Assembly: GCA_965222645.1 (NCBI GenBank)
Contig: OZ244968.1
Coordinates: forward strand, 4,340,001 to 4,404,000
Direction of reading: 5' to 3'
Source of the DNA: JABDMH01 sp965222645
GTDB lineage: Bacteria; Bacteroidota; Bacteroidia; Chitinophagales; Saprospiraceae
DNA: 64,000 bases
Under the pieces are notes generated by a model. That model did no database searches. It was not told the DNA's origin and saw only the letters and a list, made by a program, of their open reading frames with translations. Shown here piece by piece: positions 34,301 to 42,795 of this stretch (the first letter of the stretch is position 1; each line of letters begins with the position of its first letter). The translations under genes and the position numbers were made by a program.

Positions 34301-37300
34301 GATCTGAATCAACCCACGAGCTTTACCCAGGTCAATGTAAGCTCGGGAGGTACAATCAGCAGGGATGCCAGCTATGTGCACCGGTTGGATTTTATAGATT
34401 ACACGACGCACGGTAAAATAGACCGCTGGAAAAGACCGGGGAACAGCATTATTAAATATACCTGGGACACGGATGCCAATAGCACCTACCACCACCGCAT
34501 GCAAAACAGCATTTTGCACCATGGCAACACGGCGGCACAGATCACGCAATACAAAATAAGCCGGAGCCTGCTGGGCATGGATACTTTAATTATTCCAAAT
34601 GGTATAAGCACAACCTACAATTACGATAGTTATGGCCGGTTTAAAAGAATACTGGATAATGCCGGAGACATCGATCAGGAAAACGAGTACGTGATATCTT
34701 CTGGGGGAAATAGTCGAGTGATTATTCATACACCGAGGTCGTCTATGAGCATTCTGAGTACCGATATCACCGAGGTAATGACCGACATCCACTTTTACGA
34801 TGGTTTAGGCAGAGCCGAACAGACCATGCAAAAACAAGCGAGCCCGAATGCGAGCACCCATATCGTGCGGGGAGCGGTGACTCGCGATGATTTTGGCCGC
34901 ACATCCAGAGACTATGTACCTTTTTCAGCAGGTGGCAGTACTACACAAAAGGCCTCACTGCCCACAAGTGTTCATGGGGACAACAAGCCTTACGGCGAGG
35001 TGAAGACGTATGATGATAGCCCCCTCCTGAAACCCAAAGAAATCCTTGGTCTGGGCAGTACTTGGCACAGCCAAAATAAGTTTGTGGAAAACACCTATGA
35101 AGTGGCACCGGGCAGTACGATAAGAAAATACGTAAATGGAATAAGTGGAGCAACGGTCAGCGGCACATATGGAACCAATGAATTGTATATGCGCAAGACG
35201 ATCAGCGAGCAGGGCAATGTCACGATAGCTTATCTGGACAATGATGGCAAGATCGTACAGCGATCTGAGCAAGACTCTACGGGCACCTACCGGCACACTG
35301 CCTTTATCTATAATAATCACGATCGAGTGCGGTTTGTCATACAACCCCAGAGTTTTGAGACCTCGCAGAGCTTTACCATAGACGATGGCTATTTTAAGGA
35401 TGGCGTATTTGAATTTGTATACGACAGCCTGGGCAGGGAAATATCGAGGCACACGCCTGGAGGAGGCCGGAGTTTTACAGTACACGACCGGTTGGATAGA
35501 ACAGTGCTTACCCAGACGGCATTACAAAAAGCAAATAACAAATGGAGCTATATCCGGTATGATGCCTTTGGCAGAGTGGCCCACACCGGAGAACTAACCT
35601 CCTCATTGAGTCAAAGTGCACTGGCTGATAAGTTTAAGGCCATCAATCAATGCTATGAGCAATGGGTGGCAGGAAGCTGGACTACGGTGAGTTTTCCTTC
35701 AGAGCTCAACAGTGCCAGCAAAAAAATAAAGGTGGATAACATCTATGACAGCTACACGGCATGGAATAGCCTGGCCCCTTTTGACTCTGACCACGCCTAT
35801 CACAATGCCATCAGTGATGCCACTGGATTGCTCACGGGGAGTTTTAGCTACAACTCGGATGATGCCAACGAGTCGTACTTTGACGTAGTATACTATGATT
35901 ACAAACTCAGGGAGATACAACGCATCACGAGCCATCATCTGGCCGCCAGTCCTGCCAGCCCACAGAAGATCATCACGAGTCTGGAGTACAATCATGCCGG
36001 GGATATTCTGCGTACGAAGACGACCTGGCAGTTTGAGGATCGAGACGACATCACCCACATAGACAGTACGATCTATGATCACCGGAGTAGACCGGTGAGT
36101 TATGCCAGTGGAGTAGATGTAGCCGCGGAGGTGATCTGCACTTCGGCTTATGATGTCACGGGAAGATTAAACCAGAAGGTATACCAGCCGGGAGGAAGCT
36201 ATACCAAGGGAGGCACCAATGATTATATCTTCCGGCCACCGAGTCCCACAGAGACAAATACAGCCGATACCGCCCGGGTGGCAATCATCCTGGATGCGGG
36301 CACCACGATCGATGTAAACAGCATCAATACTTATATGGCCGTGATAGACACCACCAGTGATCCGGGTACTACAATCAATGCCTTACAGACGATCCAGTAT
36401 TCGTACAATATCCGGGACTGGCTCACGGGGATCAACCTCAATGCCGAGGGCAATCCGGTGCCCAATGTGAGTGAGGGCGATCTGTTTAGCATGAAGATGA
36501 ATTACGCATCAGCTGGCCGGTATGACGGTACGATGGGCAGCCAGGCCTGGGCCCATCACAACGAGGATCTGCAGCAGCGATCCTACACTTTTAGCTACGA
36601 TGCAGCCAGCCGGATCAAGGGAGCGACATACAGTGGAGTCAATGGCGAGAACTATAGTGTGAGTGATCTGCGTTATGATAAAACCGGCAACATTAAGCGG
36701 CTAAAGCGGATGGGAAAGAAAGGAAGCGGCTATGCGCAGATCGATGATCTGAGTTACACTTACTCGGGCAATCACCTGATGCGTGTAGAAGATGCGGTGA
36801 GTGGAGACAATGAGGTAGACTTTGTAAACCGCAACAGCGGCAGCGATGACTATGCCTACTACGCAGATGGCTGCCTGCAAAAAGACCTGAACGAAAACAT
36901 AAGCAATATCGACTACGACACGTACTTGAATAAGCCGGTAAGGGTCACCCTGAGCACAGGAGAAACGATAAAATACATCTATGATGGCACGGGTACAATG
37001 ATTAGAAGAGAGTTAAGCGATGGCACATCCTGGGATTATTTGGGCGGTATGATTCTTAAAGACGGCAATCCGTACCAGATTGCGATGGCAGAGGGCCGGA
37101 TTGTGTATGAAGACACCGTCCCTCGCCATGAGTATGAGTATCGCGACCAGGTGGGTAATTTGAGGGTCTCATTTACGGAGCGGAACGGAAAATTGCAGCA
37201 GACATATGCAGCGGGATACAGCCCATTTGGAGTTCAGATCCATGCGGAGGTGAGTACTCCGGCGCCTTGTAAATTTACCTACCAGAATCACGAAGACATA

Positions 37301-38089
37301 GGAGATTTTGGCTTGCGGATGGTTGGGATGGGGGCCAGGTGCTATAATGAGAGTATTGGGAGGTTTATTGCTGTCGATCATCGAGCAGAGAAATATCCTG
37401 GGTGGTCGCCATACAATTATGTTCTTGGAAATCCTATTAGAAACATAGATCCACAGGGTGATACTGTACAGGTGGCAGTAGGCAATGAATTCATAAACTA
37501 TACTCCAGGAATGGAGTACACAGGAGATAATAAGTTTGCACAAGGAGTTTTCAATTCTCTTAATACAATGAACACCAGCGAAGCGGGTGCCGAAGTACTT
37601 GGGTCTTTAGTGGCATCGAAAAACAATTACTCTTTTGTCAATGTAGTATCAACTGACAAAAACGGCAATCCTGTTGAAGGCGTGAGGTTTAGACGAGGAG
37701 AAAACGGAGGAGGAACAATCGAGGCTGGATCTTCAAGTGATGTGGGTACAATTGCACACGAATTGTTTCACGGGTATCAAATTGAATCAGGGATGAATCC
37801 TGCAACTACTGCAGGGGAAGTAGGTGCTTATTTATTCCAAGATGTTGTCAATTATCAATCTGGAGTAATGTTTGGTTCAAACGTTTCTACAAATAAGTAT
37901 GGTTTAAAATATGATGATGCACATAAGAATCTTGTTTTTAATGGATTTAATGATGCAGATTATGTTTCAGCCAATATCTTTTTCAAGTATAGTAGTAAAA
38001 ATGCTACAGGTTTATACAACAAAACTAAACGACAATTTAGTCTATTCCCTAAACCTCCAGTAGCTAAATTTCTTCCAGCATTTAAATAA
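31349..38089 (+). CDS. Giant RHS-repeat polymorphic toxin with metallopeptidase tip
   Basis: A 2246-residue secreted protein: signal peptide (residues about 1-27), a Lys-rich stretch (about 130-160), then the Bacteroidota RHS shell (VSHFTGIADISIPI, RQGLGWSITG, many YD-type repeats such as YDSYGRFKRI and YDAASRIKGA) to the core end GARCYNESIGRF near 2010 and WSPYNYVLGNPIRNIDPQGD. The last ~210 residues are a distinct tip with the zinc motif IAHELFH (H2137, E2138, H2141). The shell should encase the tip until delivery. An immunity lipoprotein follows 8 bp later. Part of the core recurs in downstream cassettes at about 39394-40390 and 42796-43150. The delivery system is not in the window. Confidence 0.93.
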   Translation: MQALIFRLSCRHLFIPLLFSFSLSLPAIDICPYFCPNENLPTGTELINTLEKNRDALDDDPRGLFFFDTIPPGKGKGKRTKVKKLSARITGDDVDIDWITVEEHDVDYFELYAAIDAQPYKSIEKIKPDKGKIKEKEEKEYKLKDKESKKKNKEAKRIYYRLHEVTKKGEDHILAVAMTASASSSGNSNAPDQLLDLLPQTTPKSPEVAAMERFDQYPVSHFTGIADISIPIHTIEVGALKIPIELKYHSGGNKVSDVAPRQGLGWSITGLYSLSAEIRGQADQTSSTGMLNNDLPTFTLSCITPADKQLLDGHINFGYDMERDVFTYRTPLRTNSFVVTPDSTYFLEADRSLINYSGGFNDFTLLDDHGNQYYYDIKENTGGNNINNTSAWHVSEILTSVSGEKVSYTYYNLETLSYITDHTTVHTVHTDLCDNVPAGITSGPQPPTYLQNTVYISQRPLKEIFFPGGKIHFVLESQDRQDLSGAKALDKIDVYSYDFEEAGTNKYKLIRSYDLSYVYKTRSGTNGGKVLFLEKVEQKDNGGVVIGTYKMDYNTTALPKKDSYATDEQGYYNGATNANLIPAYSIPYAPNCNSTNSTATNANPANRNSNGTYMDAWMLERIDYPTGGYTKFEYEPHKYIDGSTTTLAGGLRIKKMTSYSGSGALLKSFRYGASESGHGTYRDYSKVMMRTDQMIKKEDNTGGSDYYSYNVMRLSSGVNTLINAFEGVPVTYGEVTVYEDSTGAGSIGKTIYTYKNDVNDLTITGNGATNRQVLQSRHWARGQLLSRKVYGSDNNLKEEITNTYTAIIPSNPTPALGYVLGRSLDMITLGVTNGSGCLIDDDQFILNPYSWYPGLLKLNTTRSRKYDDITPGKYVDRLITQSYDPDDYQLTEEKYTNTDGDERIKRYRYVTGLSNLSASHTGASLAFFHMRENNQLNTPIEINTLRKSGSTTRYLSGLLSEYSIKQLDGRYYVLPANIYQARIDDLNQPTSFTQVNVSSGGTISRDASYVHRLDFIDYTTHGKIDRWKRPGNSIIKYTWDTDANSTYHHRMQNSILHHGNTAAQITQYKISRSLLGMDTLIIPNGISTTYNYDSYGRFKRILDNAGDIDQENEYVISSGGNSRVIIHTPRSSMSILSTDITEVMTDIHFYDGLGRAEQTMQKQASPNASTHIVRGAVTRDDFGRTSRDYVPFSAGGSTTQKASLPTSVHGDNKPYGEVKTYDDSPLLKPKEILGLGSTWHSQNKFVENTYEVAPGSTIRKYVNGISGATVSGTYGTNELYMRKTISEQGNVTIAYLDNDGKIVQRSEQDSTGTYRHTAFIYNNHDRVRFVIQPQSFETSQSFTIDDGYFKDGVFEFVYDSLGREISRHTPGGGRSFTVHDRLDRTVLTQTALQKANNKWSYIRYDAFGRVAHTGELTSSLSQSALADKFKAINQCYEQWVAGSWTTVSFPSELNSASKKIKVDNIYDSYTAWNSLAPFDSDHAYHNAISDATGLLTGSFSYNSDDANESYFDVVYYDYKLREIQRITSHHLAASPASPQKIITSLEYNHAGDILRTKTTWQFEDRDDITHIDSTIYDHRSRPVSYASGVDVAAEVICTSAYDVTGRLNQKVYQPGGSYTKGGTNDYIFRPPSPTETNTADTARVAIILDAGTTIDVNSINTYMAVIDTTSDPGTTINALQTIQYSYNIRDWLTGINLNAEGNPVPNVSEGDLFSMKMNYASAGRYDGTMGSQAWAHHNEDLQQRSYTFSYDAASRIKGATYSGVNGENYSVSDLRYDKTGNIKRLKRMGKKGSGYAQIDDLSYTYSGNHLMRVEDAVSGDNEVDFVNRNSGSDDYAYYADGCLQKDLNENISNIDYDTYLNKPVRVTLSTGETIKYIYDGTGTMIRRELSDGTSWDYLGGMILKDGNPYQIAMAEGRIVYEDTVPRHEYEYRDQVGNLRVSFTERNGKLQQTYAAGYSPFGVQIHAEVSTPAPCKFTYQNHEDIGDFGLRMVGMGARCYNESIGRFIAVDHRAEKYPGWSPYNYVLGNPIRNIDPQGDTVQVAVGNEFINYTPGMEYTGDNKFAQGVFNSLNTMNTSEAGAEVLGSLVASKNNYSFVNVVSTDKNGNPVEGVRFRRGENGGGTIEAGSSSDVGTIAHELFHGYQIESGMNPATTAGEVGAYLFQDVVNYQSGVMFGSNVSTNKYGLKYDDAHKNLVFNGFNDADYVSANIFFKYSSKNATGLYNKTKRQFSLFPKPPVAKFLPAFK

Positions 38090-38097
38090 GATTGCAA

Positions 38098-38562
38098 ATG
38101 AGAATCTATATTTTATTAGTTTTTATTTATTCTGCTGTTTCTGCGGGTTGCCAGAATGATATACAGAAACAAGGACAAGCAGAACAATCGGATGACATTA
38201 TTGATGCAGTAATTCAAATGCCATATACAGTAGAAGAACATAACCCGAATGTAACTTTACCAGAGCCACTATCGACAAATGGAAAAGGGAATGCAGTTTT
38301 AAATGTTTTAATCAATGAAGAAGGTAAAGTGAGAGGATTTAACCTTATTTTTTTAAGGCTTATAAATAACGATTTGGATACGTTGAAGCATTACAAATAT
38401 GCCAAGAACTTATTGCAAGCAAATGATTACCCGGAAGAAATACGGATATTTTTACCTTTCTTTAAAGACTATGTAGATGGATTGAGGATTGTTAAAAAGG
38501 AAAATGTTCCAATTGCACCGAATGAGGATTACTTTTTAGAAATTCCATTGAAGCTGGAATAA
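38098..38562 (+). CDS. Candidate immunity lipoprotein for the RHS metallopeptidase tip
   Basis: A 154-residue lipoprotein (lipobox VSAGC, Cys at about residue 18) whose body has a TonB_C-like feel (GNAVLNVLINEEGKVRGFNLI). It begins 8 bp after the RHS stop, the standard slot for an immunity gene. Lipid anchoring would place it in the periplasm or outer membrane, which suits protection against an incoming peptidase. The role is inferred from position; the sequence family is not recognised. Confidence 0.65.
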   Translation: MRIYILLVFIYSAVSAGCQNDIQKQGQAEQSDDIIDAVIQMPYTVEEHNPNVTLPEPLSTNGKGNAVLNVLINEEGKVRGFNLIFLRLINNDLDTLKHYKYAKNLLQANDYPEEIRIFLPFFKDYVDGLRIVKKENVPIAPNEDYFLEIPLKLE

Positions 38563-38570
38563 TAAAATAG

Positions 38571-38596
38571 AAGCCTTGCATAGATGCGGGGCCTTT
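38571..38596 (+). repeat. Cassette hairpin repeat, copy 1
   Basis: AAGCCTTGCA-TAGA-TGCGGGGCCTTT, 9 bp after the first immunity stop. The arms pair imperfectly (AAGCCTTGCA with TGCGGGGCCTT). The same element follows two other immunity genes (41388, 43974). It also lies in frame with the next tip (KPCIDAGP). Confidence 0.7.
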
Positions 38597-38858
38597 GGAA
38601 ATTGGAGGAGTGGCACCTGATTTTGGACCTGGAAAGTTTCTTAAAAAAGGTAGAAAAGCCAAAAACATTCTTGATAGGATGAAGGGAGGTAAAAAAGCCG
38701 CTCGTGATAGAAATTTTGGAATAAAAGACAAGAAGTTTTGGAAGGCTTGGGAAAAACACAAACAGAAATTACCTGGGAAAGGTAGAGACAAAGACATTAA
38801 ATCAGCCCAGCAGGCCAAAGAGGCTTACAAAAAATGGAAAAGTGGTGAAGGATTTTAA
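38571..38858 (+). CDS. Orphan basic toxin tip (no RHS core, no ATG)
   Basis: An open frame without ATG, entering at 38571 right after a stop, encodes about 95 residues: a linker (LEIGGVAPDFGPGK) and then a very basic domain (NILDRMKGGKKAARDRNFGI, KFWKAWEKHKQKLPGKG, AYKKWKSGEGF). The linker also opens the fragment at 43968 (GAVAPDAGPGK), marking it as a module boundary. The strong positive charge suggests a nucleic-acid-directed toxin, but I cannot name the family. It has no start or signal peptide, so it is probably silent until moved behind an RHS core. The immunity gene overlaps its end by 17 bp. Confidence 0.55.
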   Translation, partial: KPCIDAGPLEIGGVAPDFGPGKFLKKGRKAKNILDRMKGGKKAARDRNFGIKDKKFWKAWEKHKQKLPGKGRDKDIKSAQQAKEAYKKWKSGEGF

Positions 38859-39258
38859 TAAGAAATACGATATAGACTCTCTCTATAGTTTGATTAAATC
38901 CAATAATGATATTGATCTCATTATAGACAGGTTTAGATGGCTTAAGAATAATAGCTACACCAATTATTATGAATATATTGAAAAGATTAAGGTCTTGTTC
39001 ATCTTGTCGGATGAATATGAGTTTTTGTCTACTGCTGCTCTAATTTTCAATGAGTTCAAAGTCCACTCAGCTGTACCACTTATAGTTGCTAAATTACTCT
39101 CAGGCAAATATGATGATAGTGGTGGGACCTTTTTGTACTCTCTATTAGGACTAAGGATAAAGAGATTTAAGGAAGAACTTAATTTATTATGGCAAAGGGA
39201 AATTAGTTGGGAAATGCAACAAAAACTTGAACTACTCAATATTCCTCAAGAGTCGTAG
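38842..39258 (+). CDS. Candidate immunity protein for the basic tip
   Basis: A 138-residue soluble, mostly helical protein (IDLIIDRFRWLKNNSYT, FLSTAALIFNEFKVHSAVPLIVAKLL) that resembles HEAT-like helical repeats. No ATG is available; the frame starts at GTG codons (38842/38845) inside the preceding toxin tip, a 17-bp overlap that suggests coupled translation. It lacks a signal peptide, consistent with guarding a cytoplasmic target. Role inferred from position. Confidence 0.6.
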   Translation: MVKDFNKKYDIDSLYSLIKSNNDIDLIIDRFRWLKNNSYTNYYEYIEKIKVLFILSDEYEFLSTAALIFNEFKVHSAVPLIVAKLLSGKYDDSGGTFLYSLLGLRIKRFKEELNLLWQREISWEMQQKLELLNIPQES

Positions 39259-39393
39259 GCCTTAGAAGCTTTAAAGTCACGTGCCGTGGCATCAATAAAG
39301 ATTTAGATCTTTTCTGTGAGATCAAAAGGAGGAAGTTCGACTTTTTTTAGTCTTTTTTAGTAGCTCGTATCGAGCTGCTCCTACTCACCATCG

Positions 39394-41058
39394 ATCAATG
39401 CGTTGCAGACGATCCAGTATTCATACAATATCCGGGACTGGTTTACGAGCATCAACCTCAATGCCCAGGGCAATCCGGTGCCCAATGTGAGTGAGGGCGA
39501 TCTGTTTAGCATGAAGATGAATTACGCATCGGTAGGCCGGTATGACGGTACGATGGGCAGCCAGGCCTGGGCCCATCACAACGAGGAGTTGCAGCAGCGA
39601 TCCTACACTTTTAGCTACGATGCAGCCAGCCGGATCAAGGGAGCGACATACAGTGGAGTCAATGGCGAGAACTATAGTGTGAGTGATCTGCGTTATGATA
39701 AAAACGGCAACATTAAGCGGCTAAAGCGGATGGGAAAGAAAGGAAGCGGGTTTGCGCAGATCGATGATCTGAGTTACACCTACTTGGGCAATCACCTGAT
39801 GCGAGTAGAAGATGCGGTAAGTGGAGATAATGAGGTAGACTTTGTAAACCGCAACAGCGGCACTGACGATTATGCCTACTACGCGGATGGCTGCCTTCAA
39901 AAGGACCTGAATGAAAACATAAGCAATATCGACTACGACACGTACCTGAATAAGCCGGTGCTGGTCACCCTGAGCACAGGAGAAACGATAAAATACATCT
40001 ATGATGGCACGGGTACAATGATTAGAAGAGAGTTAAGCGATGGCACATTCTGGGATTATTTGGGTGGTATGATTCTTAAGGACGGCAAGCCGTACCAGAT
40101 TGCCATGGCCGAGGGCCGCATAGTGTATGAAGACACTGTCCCCCGGCACGAGTACGAATACCGCGACCAGGCGGGCAATCTGCGGGTGTCTTTTACGGAG
40201 CGGAACGGAAAATTGCAGCAGACATTTGCAGCGGGATACAGCCCATTTGGGGTACAGATTCATGCGGAGGTAAATACTCCGGCACCTTGCAAGTTTACCT
40301 TTCAGGGACATGAGGACATAGGAGATTATGGCTTGCGGATGTTTGGGATGGGGGCCAGGTGTTATAATCAGACTATTGGGAGGTTCTCAGGTGTCGATCC
40401 CTTAGCAGATGCTCCGCATTTGGTAAGTTGGAGCCCATATCATATGTCATTCAACAATCCACTGAGGTTTGTAGATCCTGATGGTAGATCACCTGATGAC
40501 ATCATACTTCGAGGAAGTAATAATTCAAGTGTTACAATAGTAACTGATTTAATTGATATTGAATTAGATGCCAGCTCATTTATAGGTGACTTAGGAGGCA
40601 ATTATACTTTAGAGGGAGGTGATATTATAGATGCTGCATTAGACATAGGAGGGTTAGTTGACCCCACTGGTGCAGTAGATGCGACAGCAACAATATATCA
40701 TGCCGGAGAAGGCAATATTGGAAGCACAATAGTAAGCGGCCTTTCTGTTTTACCTGGTGGTGATGTGGTGAAAGTAGCCAAAGCTGGTAAACATGCAAAG
40801 ACTCTTAAAAAGGCGGTTCAAACAGTAAGGTCTTCGAAAAAACAAGTCAGAACCAATAAAAAGACATCAACCAAAAAGCATTTTGTTCAACATTCCAGCA
40901 AGAAGAAAGCTCAAGAGGCATCTGGACAGCCCAAGAAAGCCAAGTCAGAGATACACGATAAAAAAACAGGTAGAGGTCAAAGACGACATTTTCATGATGT
41001 AAAAGATGCTAATGTTCACCATACCTATGGTAAGACTAAGAATAAGAAAAGGAATTGA
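39394..41058 (+). CDS. Headless RHS cassette with His-rich nuclease-like tip
   Basis: From 39394 the DNA is collinear with the large RHS gene (36374 onward, constant offset 3020, no gaps seen) up to the core end near 40385, then diverges into a new tip. The frame (about 555 aa) lacks an ATG at the junction; TTG at 39403 is the nearest start. After VDPDGRSPDD comes a helical linker and a basic C-terminus with clustered His: KKHFVQHSSKKKAQEASG, RRHFHDVKDANVHHTYGK. This layout resembles HNH-type polymorphic toxin nucleases. The tip is related to the one at 42796-43642. It is probably a donor cassette rather than an expressed protein. Confidence 0.8.
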   Translation: MNALQTIQYSYNIRDWFTSINLNAQGNPVPNVSEGDLFSMKMNYASVGRYDGTMGSQAWAHHNEELQQRSYTFSYDAASRIKGATYSGVNGENYSVSDLRYDKNGNIKRLKRMGKKGSGFAQIDDLSYTYLGNHLMRVEDAVSGDNEVDFVNRNSGTDDYAYYADGCLQKDLNENISNIDYDTYLNKPVLVTLSTGETIKYIYDGTGTMIRRELSDGTFWDYLGGMILKDGKPYQIAMAEGRIVYEDTVPRHEYEYRDQAGNLRVSFTERNGKLQQTFAAGYSPFGVQIHAEVNTPAPCKFTFQGHEDIGDYGLRMFGMGARCYNQTIGRFSGVDPLADAPHLVSWSPYHMSFNNPLRFVDPDGRSPDDIILRGSNNSSVTIVTDLIDIELDASSFIGDLGGNYTLEGGDIIDAALDIGGLVDPTGAVDATATIYHAGEGNIGSTIVSGLSVLPGGDVVKVAKAGKHAKTLKKAVQTVRSSKKQVRTNKKTSTKKHFVQHSSKKKAQEASGQPKKAKSEIHDKKTGRGQRRHFHDVKDANVHHTYGKTKNKKRN

Positions 41059-41059
41059 A

Positions 41060-41368
41060 ATGAACACATGGTTTTTTAAAATAGAAGGAAGGAGTAAAGC
41101 AAACTCAGTAATAGATCATCCATTTGGCTTTTTCGTAAATTGTTTGATTTCCACGGAAGAGGGATTGGAAGAAACGAAAAGTTATATTCTGAGTGATTTG
41201 AAAGAAGACGGTTACGAAGTTAAGATGTTTGAGCATTCTGGTAAATATGAAGAATTTCACTGGGATGAAAAGGAATTGCAAGATGAGTTAGCAGAATTGG
41301 CTTGTCAGGCATCTAATAATCCTGAGACTATTCATTATTCTACTTTTCATACATGGGAGGAAGAATAA
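41060..41368 (+). CDS. Candidate immunity protein 1 for His-rich tips
   Basis: A 102-residue acidic soluble protein starting one base after the toxin stop (MNTWFFKIEGRSK). Acidic stretches (SGKYEEFHWDEKELQDELAE) fit binding to a basic nuclease. Its order of features (W near the start, a GF/VN segment, an ELA helix, a final TFHTWEE) parallels the protein at 43645-43962, which follows the related toxin tip. The hairpin repeat copy 2 lies 19 bp after its stop. Confidence 0.7.
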   Translation: MNTWFFKIEGRSKANSVIDHPFGFFVNCLISTEEGLEETKSYILSDLKEDGYEVKMFEHSGKYEEFHWDEKELQDELAELACQASNNPETIHYSTFHTWEEE

Positions 41369-41387
41369 AAAACATCATCGAGTAGAT

Positions 41388-41413
41388 AAAGCCTTGCAGC
41401 GATGCAAGGCTTT
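41388..41413 (+). terminator. Cassette hairpin repeat, copy 2 (perfect terminator-like stem)
   Basis: AAAGCCTTGCA-GCGA-TGCAAGGCTTT pairs perfectly over 11 bp with a tetraloop and flanking T residues. It sits 19 bp after the immunity stop. Of the three copies this one keeps the best terminator form. Confidence 0.75.
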
Positions 41414-41548
41414 ATTAGTTTACAGAGCGGCTACGTTCTTCTGAAAAAATTCTTTGAACTTTTTATTGGTAAGCATTTTGTCAATTATTTTAAAGACCAT
41501 AGAACGTTCTTTTTGTATCTTTACGATGATCTCTGAAAGCAGAGTTTT

Positions 41549-42200
41549 ATGAGTGTCGATCATCGAGCAGAGAAATATGCTGATATAAACAAAAAAACAG
41601 GGGAAATTACATTTACAGAAGCTGCAGGAGACGATGTAGTTCGCCTGGTAAATAATGGAGAAGTAGAGGACCGTTATATTTATGGTGAAAATGGCAGTTT
41701 TACCGAAGAAAATAAGATGATCCGTGGTAGTTTTGAGGGAATCCAAGGCACGGCGTTGGTGACAGTAAATAGTGAGAAGGCACAAACCTTTTTTGAATTT
41801 GCAGCCCAGTCAGATGTGGAATTCGGAAAATTGGATGTTGAAAAAAAATGGAATAGCGGCCTCGATAGTTACTACAAGTCACCAACCAACAGAAACATCT
41901 ACTCTTCCCAGCATTGTCAAGAAATTATCAGCGAGAGGGTTTACTGGATTGAAACAGGCACATTCTCATCCTGATGGACAAGATGTTCCAAGCGGGCACT
42001 ATGATAACAAGAATCCTAATAACCCTTATAGCTTAAATCCAGTACCTCCAAATCATCCTGATTATTCAAAAGGTGATGCGCAGAACGCTAGGACGACAAG
42101 ATCATTGCCTGGATTTGGAACTACAAAGTTTGAAATTTACAATCCAAAGACCGGTGGAGTGACAACATACAATGGGGCTAGTAAGGCCAAAATTAAGTAA
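41549..42200 (+). pseudogene. Headless RHS cassette with JAB/JAMM-like tip, frameshifted at A8
   Basis: The cassette opens with 25 bp identical to the RHS core end (VDHRAEKY; 41554-41578 matches 37372-37396) and reads on through EITFTEAAGDD and FFEFAAQSDVEFGKLDVEK. A run of eight A at 41841-41848 then shifts the frame. In the other frame the protein continues ASIVTTSHQPTETSTLPS and QAHSHPDGQDVPSGHYD, then YSKGDAQNAR, which fits a JAB/JAMM metallopeptidase (HxHP plus a downstream Asp). With seven A the two halves join as VEKNGIAASIV. This may be a real mutation, slippage control or a sequencing error. An immunity lipoprotein follows. Confidence 0.75.
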
Positions 42201-42201
42201 G

Positions 42202-42735
42202 ATGAAAAATCAAATTATAATCATTAACCTCATTGGAATAGTAATTTTAGGTTCATGTAATTCAAAAGATAACGAATATAAAGAGAAGTCATTGGAATGT
42301 ATCCTTGATGCATACAATTCGGAATTCTCAATGAGACTAGGTAATGAACTCAGAATATTTGAATCACACGGCTGGACGGATACTACAGTAAATTTAAGTT
42401 TACTAAGCATTAAAAGTGAAAGACTCAAATCAGGGGAGTATTATTTTTCAGAATATAATGGTTTAAAATTATTCCTCTCTCAAGGTGAATTGTACGAAGA
42501 CAAGGGATTGCGTCTAGAGTTATTTGCAGATAAAAGTAAAATGACGTCAAATTCCTTAACGTGGAAAAAAGTTGATCTAAAGAATATGCGAGAGGCAGGC
42601 ATTGTGCCTCCTGAACAGTTTGATGAGATCCAAATTATTTATAACTCGAAGAAGAAATGCATTGAGGAAACTGAAATGATGGGTAGGGAAAGATTCATGG
42701 AACAGATAAAAAATAATTGTGGATTTTGCAAGTAG
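42202..42735 (+). CDS. Candidate immunity lipoprotein for the JAMM-like tip
   Basis: A 177-residue lipoprotein (lipobox VILGSC, Cys at about residue 18) starting 1 bp after the toxin frame ends. The mature part is charged, with CILDAYNSEFSMRLGNELR and KKVDLKNMREAGIVPPEQF, and ends in a Cys pair (NNCGFCK). Like the immunity candidate of the first peptidase tip, it is lipid-anchored, whereas candidates beside nuclease-like tips are cytoplasmic. Role inferred from position. Confidence 0.65.
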   Translation: MKNQIIIINLIGIVILGSCNSKDNEYKEKSLECILDAYNSEFSMRLGNELRIFESHGWTDTTVNLSLLSIKSERLKSGEYYFSEYNGLKLFLSQGELYEDKGLRLELFADKSKMTSNSLTWKKVDLKNMREAGIVPPEQFDEIQIIYNSKKKCIEETEMMGRERFMEQIKNNCGFCK

Positions 42736-42795
42736 TATTGCCTAGTTCTGATTGAAAAACTTCGACTATACATCAAAATTTAACTATATGATCCT

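Noticed and set aside
37169..37543. Minus-strand 124-codon frame within the RHS gene, repeated in the cassettes
   Set aside because: It recurs only because the RHS core DNA is duplicated; it is an antisense shadow.
41420..41785. Minus-strand 121-codon frame over the JAMM cassette
   Set aside because: It is the antisense shadow of the RHS-derived cassette and has no family features.
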